A stretch of DNA of 64,000 bases from Paraphysomonas bandaiensis (taxonomy: Eukaryota; Chrysophyceae), in the NCBI GenBank assembly GCA_965644295.1, contig CBFFRP010000146.1:124001-188000 (forward strand), in the 5' to 3' direction. The notes under the pieces are model-generated. The model saw only the letters and a program-made list of their open reading frames with translations, made no database searches and was not told the origin of the DNA. Position 1 is the stretch's first letter. Every line of letters begins with the position of its first letter. The position numbers and the translations under genes were made by a program. Of this stretch, positions 11,280 to 22,324 are shown in pieces.

Positions 11280-13111
11280 ATGTGGTAAGAGTGAGATGGT
11301 ATAGTGTATATAGTTAGATGGTATAGGGATGTATAGTGAGATAGTATAGTGGCATATATTGAGATGGTATAGTGGTATATATTGATATGGTATAGTGGTA
11401 TATAGTGATATGGTATAGTGGTATATTGTGAGATGGTATAGTGGTATATTGTGATATGGTATAGTGGTATATTGTGAGATGGTATAGTGGTATATTGTGA
11501 GATGGTATAGTGGTATATAGTGATATGGTATAGTGTTATATAGTGAGATGGTATAGTGGTATATAGTGGGATGGTATCTGCGTGTATTGTGAGATGGTAC
11601 AATGGTTGTATAGTGAGATGGTATAGTGTATATAGTTAGATGGTATATGGGTGAATCGTAATATGGTATAGTGGCATATGGTGAGATGGTATAGTGATAT
11701 GGTATAGTAGTGGTATATAGTGAGATGGTATAGTGGTATATAGTGAGATGGTATAGTGGTGAATAGTAATATGGTGTAGGGATGTATAGTGAGATGGTAT
11801 ATTAGCATAGTTAGATGGCATAGTGATATATAGTTAGATGGTATAGTGCTATAATATAGTGAGATGGTATAGTGATGTATAGTGAGATAGTATAGTGACA
11901 TATGGTGAGATGGTATAGTGGTATATAGTGAGATGGTATAGTGGTATATAGTGGGATGGTATCTGGGTATATAGTGAGATGGTACAGTGGTTGTATAGTG
12001 AGATGGTATAGTGGTATATTGTGAGATGGTATAGTGGTATATTGTGAGATGGTATAGTGGTATATAGTGATATGGTATAGTGTTATATAGTGAGATGGTA
12101 TAGTGGTATATAGTGAGATGGTACAGTGGTTGTATAGTGCGATGGTACAGTGGTTGTATAGTGAGATGGTATAGTGTATATAGTTAGATGGTATATGGGT
12201 GAATCGTAATATGGTATAGTGGCATATGGTGAGATGGTATAGTGATATGGTATAGTAGTGGTATATAGTGAGATGGTATAGTGGTATATAGTGGGATGGT
12301 ATAGTGGTGAATAGTAATATGGTGTAGGGATGTATAGTGAGATGGTATATTAGCATAGTTAGATGGCATAGTGATATAATATAGTGAGATGGTATAGTGA
12401 TGTATAGTGAGATAGTATAGTGACATATGGTGAGATGGTATAGTGGTATATAGTGAGATGGTATAGTGGTATATAGTGGGATGGTATCTGGGTGTATAGT
12501 GAGATGGTACAGTGGTTGTATAGTGAGATGGTATCTGGATGTATAGTGAGATGGTATAGTGACATATGGTGAGATGGTATCGTGGTATATAGTGAGATGG
12601 TATAGTGGGATGGTATCTGGGTGTGTAGTGATATGGTACAGTGGTTGTATAGTGAGATGGTGTAGTGGTATATAGTGAGATGGTATATTAGCATAGTTAG
12701 ATGGCATAGTGATATATAGTTAGATGGTATAGTGGTATAATATAGTGAGATAGTATAGTGGCATATGGTGAGATGGTATAGTGATATATAGTGATATGGT
12801 ATAGTAGTGGTATATAGTGAGATGGTATAGTGGTATATAGTGAGATGGTATAGTGGTATATAGTGGGATGGTATAGTGGTGAATAGTAATATGGTATCTG
12901 GATGTATAGTGAGATGGTATATTAGCATAGTTAGATGGCATAGTGATATATAGTTAGATGGTGCAGTGGTTGTATAGTGAGATGGTATAGTGGTATATAG
13001 TGAGATAGTATAGTGGTATATAGTGAGATGGTATAGTGATGTATAGTGAGATGGTATAGTGGTATAATATAGTGATGTATAGTGAGGTAGTATATGGGTG
13101 TATAGTGAAAT
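11280..13111. repeat. Degenerate roughly 23-bp minisatellite (GGTATAGTG / TATAGTGAGAT)
   Basis: The region is built from variants of GAGATGGTATAGTGGTATAT in tandem. It contains larger internal duplications; for example the block starting TAGTTAGATGGTATATGGGT occurs at 11633 and about 12181 (offset 548). Long minus-strand frames rich in the tetrapeptide-like pattern TIPSHYIPLYH are translations of the repeat and not genes. Confidence 0.9.
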
Positions 13112-14092
13112 ATAAAAGAATATCTGATTATTACATGAGAACGGTTGCGTACAGAAACTAGTTTTACATCTATAGAATAACTAATAACTCGACTTACTAT
13201 ATACTACTATTAGCGGGCTACCGTCTCGGGACTGCTTGTGCATCGCTGCGAGCACCATGGTTCAACCGTCCCTTGCAGTGAGGTTAATCGGGGGTCTGCC
13301 TTTGGGCAGTGTGTCTGCCGGGCCTGTATCGTGAGTTTTACGGGGGATGGTTGGGGCTAGATGTATATGAGAGTGTAAGTCGGTGGTGTAGATGGTGCTC
13401 GTTGTCGAGGTGGGATTTCGACCACAAGTAAGGAGGAGTTGTTTCCGGAGTGGTGGTGCTTGTCTCTGTCGGGTTCGGACTCTTGCAGCGGATAGAATTC
13501 TTGGGGTGGATGTCGCTAGGAGTAGTTGGAGTATTTTTGGTGTCGGGTGAGTATCCTGCGACGGGCGTTGCTGTGAGTGTGGTGGGGTCGTAATCGGTGT
13601 TACTGATGCCGTGTCTGTGTTGTGATGTCTGAGACCTCTGTTTCGAAGCATGCGGAGCCCTCCACCATATAGGGGAAGGAGGATAGAGGTTACGGATTTT
13701 TCGAGAACGTGGAACTGATGTTCGAGCAGTGAGCTGGATATGTGGCGTCCGAATGCGTCGGTCAATTGTGTGGCAGTAATGTGGCCGGTCCAGTAGCGCT
13801 CAGCCTGGGGTGTGTGTGGATTCCATGCGGCTTTTGCTAGTTTGATTATGGCGGTGTGGAACCAGGGATGGGGGAGCGTGCGTGTGCGAAGTTTGTCGAA
13901 CTTGTGGTGTGCTTGGTGAACATCTTCACGTATGTGAGTGAGGTCGGGGTGTGTGCAGGTGAGAAGCATGTGTGCCATGTTGTCGATTGGGAGTGCACAG
14001 TCTGCGCATGCTGAGGCCGTTGTTATGTGATCAGGCCCGGTTTTCCCTTTGGCTTGATTTCTGCCCATCGCGTATGATTTGTCCCATACGTA
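13112..14092 (-). mobile_element. 5'-truncated LINE (C-terminal end) inserted in the minisatellite
   Basis: A non-repeat insertion interrupts the minisatellite. Its minus strand has an open frame (14068-13262) encoding the C-terminal part of a LINE polyprotein: a zinc-binding motif CADC-x8-H-x4-C followed by a region (ERYWTGHITATQLTDAFG) that matches the LINE copy at 25.6-27.9 kb (ERFWTGTITTTQLEMAFG). The frame is cut at its 5' end right after the peptide WDKSYAMGRNQAKG, whose counterpart is WDKSFSIGRNRAK in the other copy. Flanks carry GGTGTATAGTGAAAT at 13097-13111 and 14093-14107, a 15-bp target-site duplication; array units normally read GTGAGAT, so the shared GAAAT supports true duplication. 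The 3' untranslated part (13112-13261) is related to the other LINE tails. Confidence 0.8.
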
Positions 14093-14485
14093 GGTGTATA
14101 GTGAAATGGTATATGGGTGTATAGTGAGATAGTGTAGTGATGTATAGTTAGGTGGTATAGTGGTATACAGTAGATGGTATAGTGGTATAATATAGTGGGA
14201 TGGTATAGTGATGCATAGTAATATGGTATGGGTGTATAGTGAGATGGTATATGGGTGTATAGTGAGATGGTATATGGGTGTATAGTGAGATAGTGTAGTG
14301 ATGTATAGTTAGGTGGTATAGTGGCATACAGTAGATGGTATAGTGGTATAATATAGTGGGATGGTATAGTGATGCATAGTAATATGGTATGGGTGTATAG
14401 TGAGATGGTATATGGGTGTATAGTGAGATGGTATGTGGGTGTATTCTGAGATGGTGTAGTGGTGTTTAGTGAGATGGTTATAGTT
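14093..14485. repeat. Continuation of the minisatellite beyond the LINE
   Basis: The same TATAGTGAGATGG units resume after the insertion. A block of about 163 bp, including the variants GTATACAGTAGATGG and GATGCATAGTAATATGG, is duplicated at about 14113 and 14276. Confidence 0.88.
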
Positions 14486-14639
14486 CATACTTGTGAACTG
14501 TATGTAATATATATGTGTAGTCGGTGACTTTTATTGCTGTAAAACTGAAGTAATATGGAAGAAATTAGTAAAAAATATTATAAATAATACTCTTCACACT
14601 GTTATTAACTTCATAGTTACTTATTGTGCATAGTTATAC

Positions 14640-15510
14640 CCTTTTCCGACCATCACCAAAAATTTCACCAGGTTTTACATCAAAACCCAGGTTTTGGTAT
14701 TACCTCGACTTTTCCTAATCCAGTTTCCTGTATGCGACAGTGACTTTTCTCCTGTCTACCACTCCTGTGGTAATATAGGACAGATGTACATCAAGATGTC
14801 TGAGGCCCACCAGGTACTGATAATCAATTTTACTCTCTGGTGTTTTCGCGTAAATACTGCCTTATATGATGTCCTACTAAAATTCACCTGCGCCATCTGC
14901 ATGATATCGTCATAGTACCAATCTTTCTTCTCCACACTTTTCATGCATTTCAACACTTCACTCCCGCCTTTTGTTTTTCAAACCATATGCCCATACTTCC
15001 TTTGCATCGCTGTCTTTGAAAAGTAACACATGTTTGTATCCTTCCATAGATGGCGTGTTTGGTATATGCACTGAGCACCCCTCTCTCATTTCAAAGTTGT
15101 CATTTGGGTTGTTGTCTAAAAGTTCATCATTATATAAATCTTGTTGCACCCACTGTCTAGGTATATAACTTCTGACGTGCTCTGTGCCATATTCACCTCT
15201 TCTTCAACACATACCATCGATTCATATCCCGCTTCATCTTCTGAGTCATGTACTGATACTCGCGGTTTCTTCTTATTTTTGTAGTTAACAATTGCCAATT
15301 ATTTACAGTTACTGTATCTACAAAAATAAGAATAAACCGCGAGTATCAGTACATGACTCAGAAGATGAAGCGGGATATGAATCGATGGTATGTGTTGAAG
15401 AAGAGGTGAATATGGCACAGAGCATGGCGGAAGATATATACCTAGACAGTGGGTGCAACAAGATGATTCCATGCAATTTTTGCAATTACAATTAATTGTT
15501 ACGCAGCCCT
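14640..15510 (-). mobile_element. Ty1/copia-like retroelement relic with inverted protease segment
   Basis: Read on the minus strand from 15298 downwards: a short frame ends in IYLDSGCNK, resembling the copia protease motif (LDSGCSRHM). Next, a frame at 15149-14958 contains GYKHVLLFKDSDAKEVWAYG, resembling the start of the copia integrase core (FIDDYSRxxWVYxLKxK). After a frameshift, EVLKCMKS fits the following SEVFEKFK-like helix. Order protease then integrase is as in Ty1/copia. Stops and frameshifts show it is dead. The segment encoding SVHDSEDEAGYESMVCVEEE is present twice in opposite orientation (about 15160-15298 minus and 15304-15465 plus), forming a large palindrome. At 15478-15508 the sequence AATTGTTACGCAGCCCTA resembles the terminal repeat of the hAT-like element at 44448-45804. 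Family assignment is by motif only. Confidence 0.5.
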
Positions 15511-15594
15511 AGCATGTGGACATACAAATATATCATAATTAACAGCCCATCAACACTCAACATCGCACATTAATTAAAAGATTCAACAACAAAA

Positions 15595-18318
15595 CTACAC
15601 AGCAGTACTTCCCGCCGCCTCGTCAGAGAAGCAATACCCAGTAGATTCGTCATAAATCAGTTCGAATCCATCAGGAATATTGTTAGCAACATTATCTGAC
15701 GATGGGGTATTCACTTCACAACCTGCTCCAGATCGTGCCTTTTTCCCTATTGAATGTGCAGCGAGAACAAGATCCAGAGTGCCATCAACAACAGTTTGGA
15801 TTAACTCGTTCTTTCCAACACAAAGAGCTGGGTTTGTGTTAGCCTCAAGCAGAATAGCTTTGTTATTGGGAGCACTGGTAACCATAAAATCGAGTCCTAA
15901 TAGATCAAAGTAACCCTTTTTCTTAATAAAGAGACCATTAGACGCCTACAACACAACCGATAAGTACACGAATATTAAAACCAGTTTAAATATCTGACTG
16001 ACCTTTATAATATCAACCATGCATTTCTTCATTTCCGAATTGATCTTATTTCTTAAGAAAGCTGCACTTTCTACGTCTCCCGCACGCTCGACCGCATCCA
16101 CGAGTTCTTCACGAGTAAGAATCTAGCATAGAGACTATTACACAAGTGTAGATATGAAATAAAACAACCTGGCTATCCTTGTGTTCCTTGAAGTCTGAGG
16201 ACTTCTTCTGAATAGAAGTGTTGCTCAAGTGAACAACAGAATCTTCCAGAGAGGATAGGTCCAGAGTGTAAGGTTTCAAAGTTCTTCTAGCGTATCCAGG
16301 ATAGAAATATACAATTGTATGAGGCACAACTTGAGCAATTAGCATATACACCCGTAAGTCAAACTTATATCCATCTACCAGAAGCGGTCGCATAATGTAC
16401 TCTTGAACGATGCCTTTCGGTAGGGGTTGAGTATATGTTGCACCTTTCCTTGCAGGTGACTCAGACCCATTCCTACTTTTTTCCTCCGACTCTGCCGAAG
16501 TGGACGATTGAGTGAGATGGGGATGGTACTCTCGTATTAGTTCCATGATTTCTCGTCCTCCTTGCATTACTCGAACGCCTCTTCCACGGTTACTGCATGA
16601 GGGCTTGTAAATCCACAAAACGGATGCATCTCCTTCCCTAGTAGTACCAACTGCTGCCTCAGACAACCTCTTGTCCGCATCCAACAAGGCCAGACAGTCA
16701 GTAATATCATCCAGCTGGTATGTCTCTGGCATCCACGGAGTTGGCAGGCGGGAAGATGCAATCTGTTCAATATTAGAAGCGGTATTCTTGGGAATATCCT
16801 GAGTTGCATTTCCCGTCAGAGCAGTTGCAAGGACTTCCACGGGACTTTCTGTGTCAAGCAGAGCAGAATATCCGGTCATTTGGGTACGAGAGGACTGGGA
16901 ACAGGAGGCATAATGATCCCGCAGGCACGTCAGTAGCCCGATTTTCGTCGTAATCACGTCATTATTCGGAATATGGTTAACCAACTGTCATATACTATAA
17001 AAAACACAGACATACTCTGAGCAAATACCTGTCCAGAATGGTGAGCTTTGAAGTCGATTTGTGACCGTCTTTCCACCCACTTCAATGCAAATCTTGTGGA
17101 GAAAGCGTACTCGAACGGAAGCTGCTGCCAACCACGTCTATCGAGAGAATTCTTTATAAAACGCCAGCCGTTTCCTTCTCCAACGTAGTAAGTGAATGGT
17201 GGTGGGGGCTTTTGTGTGACAGATGGTGCAGTGACTGAGCCGCGGGATGCACTTTCAGCGGTGTCTGCAGGATTGCTGCGTGACCTCGGGAGGCGCTTGG
17301 CTGTGCGTGTTCGTCGGCCTCCTTTAGCACTGGTTTCAGCAACTGGAATAGAATTAATTTGCTTTGCTTCGATATCATCTTGATCTTCAGTACGAATAGT
17401 TTCCTCCTTCTCATGCTCCATCTCCTCATCTTCTACATCGCTACATCCACCGGCAGATTCATCATCTGACGAGTCATGGAATATGGATCGACTCCCAGCT
17501 GCCATCGCGAGAGCTGCATTAGATGATATCCACTGATGCTCTGGACAGACACTCACACACTGGCCGTTCAGCCAGGTGTCAATGCTACAAAAGTATACTT
17601 TCTCCAGGTTCCATAACTTAGACGGAAAAAGATATGATGGAAAGATCTGTACAGTACCCTTTTGGTATCGTGCACCAATCGTAGCTTCTCCAGTCTCACC
17701 CCCCAAAAATATTTCAACATGGACCATATCATGCTTTTGAACCTTAGATCTGATAAAAATTGCATAGTGATGACATAAATTCAAAAAAAGATAAGTACAA
17801 ACCTCTTTGAAGTGTATGTTCCGGCGTAGAAAATCAAATCACCAGGCTTCAATTCTTTTACACTCTCCACTCTAATCGGAAGGGTGTCAAACTGGTAAGC
17901 CTGTACGAAAGATTATAAGCACGTTTATTACATTACATATACAAACCTGATTCCATTTACCAATGACAAACCCGAAATCACTTTGTAAATCCTTCAACAC
18001 TTGTCTGACCAAGCCGCAGCAATCCAAGTACAGCGGGTGATCAGATGCACCTTCAGGTTGATACTTTTTGGCATAAGGAACACCCATATAAAACTTTGCC
18101 CTATCAATAAACTTTTGTCGTAACTGATCTTTGAATTCTTCAGATCGATCTGGTCGATGTTGTAGACACTGTTTCATCAGTTTTCTTTCTTGTTTCTTCT
18201 CTTTAAGAAACTTCGCAAACGAATCTTGAAGAGACGTCTTTTCATTTCCACCAATCACTACTATTTTATCACTAATAAGAACATTTTCTACATTCTCTTT
18301 CGCTGTAGTTTCATTCAT
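15595..18318 (-). CDS. NlpC/P60-like domain fused to tubulin-tyrosine-ligase-like (TTL) ATP-grasp, 825 aa
   Basis: Six exons on the minus strand (18318-17947, 17900-17803, 17749-17029, 16984-16169, 16122-16003, 15945-15595) join with consistent phases to an 825-residue protein. The N-terminal part looks like an NlpC/P60 peptidase/amidase fold: catalytic-type LDCCGLVRQVL (Cys about 100), ELKPGDLIFYAG (about 140), and MVHVEIFLGG with the likely catalytic His about 167. A disordered Ser/Glu/Arg-rich linker follows (about 230-330). The C-terminal part is a TTL-family ligase: IYKPSCSNRGRGVRV (about 548, nucleotide binding), QEYIMRPLLVDGYKFDLRVY, and LLGLDFMV with LLEANTNPAL (about 742, metal-binding Glu/Asn). 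TTL enzymes add amino acids such as Glu, Gly or Tyr to tubulin tails or other proteins; the attached peptidase-like domain could remove or process such an addition. Substrate unknown. Read divergently from the NIPP1-like gene. Confidence 0.85.
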
Positions 18319-19066
18319 ATTTAATACACAGTCCTTAATAACTACCAGCCAAGTGATTGTCTCTGTTCAATAGCCACTAAGTTAATACTATTCACTGTTG
18401 TTTCAACTGGACTTTCAATCCGTAGTAAGGGTATGCACAAAGGGTATGATAATATCACGTAGTAGATAATATTGATATGATAGTGCCACTCTCTCATATA
18501 TTGAGTTCCCACTATGGAGTTTGATATGATACTAACATACATACATACATACATACATACATCCATACACACTACACACATATCTAGATGTCATATATAT
18601 GAACGTTAGAATATACAGAGAAATATGGAATAATGATACTGCTGCTTGTGATGTCTTCCTGTAAACTGAAAATGATTGTACACATACAGTATATATAGTA
18701 CGCAGCTATGTCAGTTTCGACATGTATGGCAGTATAATATAAGTACGTATGCCATACTGGAGGTATACAATTCTTATGGACAGCTCCAAACTATTTCAGT
18801 TTTCATACGCCCCCTTGAGATACAAGAAAAGTATGGGCGTTGTTTATGTATGTGGGAACGTCACGTGAAAACTCTATATACTGACTTCGCTCTTATAGTT
18901 CTACTACTTGAATTGGACATCACAGTTATACTCTTAAACACTGCGCCTCATTATAGTTAGAGGGCGACTCATTTGAGAGTGTGAATTTAGTTTCTATTTT
19001 TTCTGCTCATAGATGCAGACATAAGGAACTATTTCGTGTAAGTAGGGTGTCTTTCTATTAACAGGA
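18319..19066. other. Divergent intergenic region with (CATA)n
   Basis: No gene. It lies between two divergently read genes and so must hold both promoters, but none can be pinpointed. A short (CATA)n run lies at about 18536-18562. TTCTATTAACAG at 19053-19064 looks like a splice acceptor just before the NIPP1-like start, so that gene may have a 5' non-coding exon here. Confidence 0.45.
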
Positions 19067-19981
19067 ATGATGTTTGGGAAACCGCATCTCAATCTCTCTT
19101 GTTCGACTCTCGGTATGGAAACACTTACACCTATTCCTCCTCCATTTCTAGTACCACGACCATTTGAAATCAAGAAACCTGTATGGTGTCAAGCACCAAC
19201 TACTAGTGTGATATTTGAAGAGTGTGGTACCGGACGTGAGAGAGATATTGGTGAAGAGGCATTTTATATCATTGGACGTAATGAAAGATGTGATATCATT
19301 CTTGGAGAAATTATGGTGTCCAGGTGTCATGCAGTTTTATGTCATAATGGTTTGGGTGATGTTTATCTCATTGACCTTGGGTCCAGCCACGGCACATTTA
19401 TTGGCAACCATCGGCTAGTTCCATACACCCCCACTTTAGTTAAGCGACATTCGGTTATGCGATTTGGCTCATGGGAAAAGCAGTATATTGTGCGCGAGTA
19501 CCCTAAGCCAGATGATGTTCTTGCCAAGTCTAAGTATTGTGAATCCGTTGAGGAGCAGTTAGCGATGCTAAATGCTTTCCGCAACATCACCTGCTTGACA
19601 CCGACAAATTCGCAGGATAGACCTATGAATGTTGACAAAAGTGAAGAGGTATTGCCTGTTACGGAAGTTGGACCATATCGTCCGGCCCGTCGGTGCTCTT
19701 ATGCGGATCTGGGAGACAGCAAGCGCGAGATGATTGACATATCTCAAGAAGACACTCTTCACACACAACTAGTTCATGCCCAGGAGGCCTTGCACGCCCG
19801 CAAGAGTATGCGTCGAAGTTTCTCGCTGGATAGCAGCTATGCAAGTCCGTGTGCGCGACGACTTTCCACAAATGGTGGGGAAGGCGGTGGGATGTGCCGC
19901 AAGAAGGTACGCTTTTCGGAGGGAGACCTCTCAGTGGTGTACACAGCAGAGACTGCCACAGGACGAGCACCCGGTAACTAA
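19067..19981 (+). CDS. FHA-domain protein similar to NIPP1 (PP1 regulatory subunit 8), 304 aa
   Basis: A single-exon frame of 304 codons. The forkhead-associated domain spans roughly residues 45-150, with the phosphothreonine-binding elements IIGRNERCDIIL, the SRCHAVL strand and DLGSSHGTFIGNHRL; the latter closely follows the DLGSTHGTFLGN motif of NIPP1. The C-terminus carries KKVRFSEGDLSVVY, which matches both the RVxF PP1-docking consensus and the sequence context of that motif in NIPP1 (RVTFSEDDE). The region between has basic Ser-rich stretches (MRRSFSLDSS). A role as nuclear inhibitor or targeting subunit of protein phosphatase 1, with the FHA domain binding phosphorylated splicing or cell-cycle factors, follows from the family. 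The start is the first ATG after an apparent acceptor. Confidence 0.85.
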   Translation: MMFGKPHLNLSCSTLGMETLTPIPPPFLVPRPFEIKKPVWCQAPTTSVIFEECGTGRERDIGEEAFYIIGRNERCDIILGEIMVSRCHAVLCHNGLGDVYLIDLGSSHGTFIGNHRLVPYTPTLVKRHSVMRFGSWEKQYIVREYPKPDDVLAKSKYCESVEEQLAMLNAFRNITCLTPTNSQDRPMNVDKSEEVLPVTEVGPYRPARRCSYADLGDSKREMIDISQEDTLHTQLVHAQEALHARKSMRRSFSLDSSYASPCARRLSTNGGEGGGMCRKKVRFSEGDLSVVYTAETATGRAPGN

Positions 19982-20680
19982 GTACTGCTTCTCGTACTAA
20001 ATGTGCGTCTCATATTTATATTTTTGATCAATCATTCTTCGTTACTAGTAGTTGCTCGTCAACGTAATATTTTCTAATTTATCATGATGCGAATTACTCT
20101 GTTATGAAGGTTAACTGTTTTAGTATGCAGTGACTTCCATGTCTTCAATTTAGTGGTATTAATCCTAATAATGATAACTTTATGTCGAACTCTATTGAAA
20201 AGAAGTGCGTATTACCTGCTATATATGACTTGCATACAGTGACACTATATGACTTGCATACAGTGACTTGCTACGTATATCGTATATATATTATATATGT
20301 AGAGAGTAGGGAGCTCGAAAAGTGAAAGGGATATAATGTCAAGTATCTGTCATTAAGTATATTTTCATTTTCCCCTAAATTAGTTAGCGCAGCTTTGTTC
20401 CCTGCCTTCGCTCTTAACATGGCTTTTTGATTATATAGTAGTTTTGTTTTTGCATGACTGTACAAGGTACAAGGGTCAAGTCTTTGTAGTTAGAGCTATC
20501 TTTCAGTTTTTACCGACACCAAGAATTAATTTAATAGTCTTTTTGTCAGAGTGGCAGTGTTGCTAAACGAAAATTTATACATACTTGCATTAATACAGTT
20601 CCGTCAGCACTATAGAACAATATAACTATAGTTGCATACCTACTACTTTATGATACCAATAAAATACATTCATTAACTTC
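19982..20680. other. Intergenic DNA between convergent genes
   Basis: No gene is recognised. The stretch lies between the 3' ends of the NIPP1-like and PX genes. A 26-bp imperfect tandem duplication containing TATATGACTTGCATACAGTG lies near 20223-20272. Confidence 0.45.
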
Positions 20681-21600
20681 CTACCACTCTTCAGCTGATT
20701 CTGTAGATGCAAGCCGCTCTCGTTTCCTGATCTCACGCTTGATCATTGATATTCTCAGTAATGAGAAAGTAGATCCGAGAGATAGCGCTGTGAGTAATAT
20801 TCTACCTGTACATATATAAGGATAGGCGAAATGCTTCACTATAAACGCACCTGGTGAGGTGTCAGTTACATCAACAATGCCGGTAAACACACACAGGGCA
20901 TACACAATAGAGGAGACGGTGAACGTAGTGAGGAGTATATTCCTCAGCTCTCTCCTTGCGTCTTGCCTGGAGTCTTCGAGTCGTTGTTTAGCAGCCTGTT
21001 CTGGGGTAGCTGGAGCGGATGCTCCGGTTGAAATAGAGAAAGGTATATAGTCCTCAGGTTTCTGCGACCCCGACTGGGTGGGAGTAGACGGAGTAGACAT
21101 TCCTTTATTCTCGGTTTTCTGCACTGAATTCACGCTCTGAGGTCGTTTTCGGCTGGGCGTTGATGCACCTCCTCCTTCCAATTTCGTACTCGTGGATGGA
21201 GAAATAGGTTGAGAGTCCCTGTGGTCATCAAGCTCAAGGAAGTCTTTCATCTCAGGTGGCATCGGATCCAGAGATATTATCAAACGCAAAAACTCCTCGA
21301 ATCCTGACCTCCTTCTTTCTTTAGTATGCTGAGAGAATGTATTGAACATACTCTTATTCGGGAACCGATAAGCTTCCACTTCAGGATACACATCTTTTAG
21401 AGAACTATGCAAAAAACTGAAATGTCTGCAAGGATATAAATATTCATACGATGGTTGCTATATTATACGTACTTGTATCGTTTACGCAGGTACCATGAGT
21501 TACCAGTCTGCTTATCATCAACATGTACATTGTATACAGTGTATATACGACCATCATGATCTTCCAATTCTTCATAACTAATAATTCTAATTTTAATCAT
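20681..21600 (-). CDS. PX-domain protein with C-terminal membrane segments, 290 aa
   Basis: Two exons (21600-21473 and 21425-20681, intron 47 nt) give 290 residues. The N-terminal 110 residues fit a Phox-homology domain: YTVYNVHVDD, then SWYLRKRYKHFSFLHSSL (the basic strand that contacts phosphoinositide phosphate and the following helix), VEAYRFPNK (Pro-rich turn) and RRRSGFEEFLRLIISL. A disordered Ser/Thr/Pro linker follows (about 120-200). Near the C-terminus there are two hydrophobic segments (ILLTTFTVSSIVYALCVFTG; ICTGRILLTALSLGSTFSLL) and a basic end (KREIRKRERL). The protein is therefore probably anchored in an endosomal or vacuolar membrane and binds PI3P-type lipids on the cytosolic side. 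I do not recognise a named orthologue. Confidence 0.78.
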
Positions 21601-22324
21601 TGTACAGCTTGCTACTATATATAATATCAAGATCTTATGGCCATAGAGTGCCTGACGATACGCTGCTGTTTACAGGTACTGCATATGCTGCAGTTATGTA
21701 TGAGGTTAAAGTAGTTAATATGTTACTGTGGAATATACGATAAGAGGAGAGTATGGAGTGGATGAGGTGTTTAATGCATGGAAACTCCATGTACTGCTGT
21801 ATGTATACATATGTAATAGCCTGCAGTAGCTATCTCTATATATCCCTATATATGGCTCGATGTACGACGTAGTACAGCAGCAGTACAGCAGTACAATATC
21901 AGGAGCAGCACATCCACTGCAACTTCGTGCATTGTGTCTGCATCTTCATACACTCACCATCAGCAGAATAAATGGCGATTCTATCCCATATATGGGATCT
22001 CTAGTCGAGTGAATCTCCATCCATTAGTTGACTCCTCCATACATGAGATCCACCACTACGACCCGTACAGGACACTACATACCACACGGAACTCTCACTA
22101 CTACGATGTACATACTCCACAAAGCTGCATGATATATCCACATACAGTGTCTATATACTCCCATATATCTCAACTATCAATAAACATATTCAACCAATCA
22201 AATATATTTATTTGAAGGGTTGAGAGAGAGTTCATTGTATTGCTATATCTGATAATTAAATACATCGCATATGGTTTGTATTATAACTCTCTATATGTAT
22301 ATATATATGTAACTATATATACAG
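21601..22324. other. Divergent intergenic region rich in TACAGCAGTA motifs
   Basis: No gene. The region between the PX gene and the CRT-like gene carries several copies of the motif TACTGCTGTA/TACAGCAGTA (21793 and a cluster at about 21874-21896). The 5' exon of the CRT-like gene must lie here: one possibility is a start ATG at about 22270 immediately followed by a donor (ATGGTTTGT), but this cannot be proved from the sequence. Confidence 0.4.

Noticed and set aside
11171-12941. Long minus-strand frames with Thr-Ile-Pro-Ser-His-Tyr repeats
   Set aside because: They are translations of the minisatellite in several frames at once.
21934-22215. Plus-strand frame of 93 codons before the CRT-like gene
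   Set aside because: Composition is that of intergenic DNA, and it cannot be spliced in frame to the first clear exon in an obvious way.
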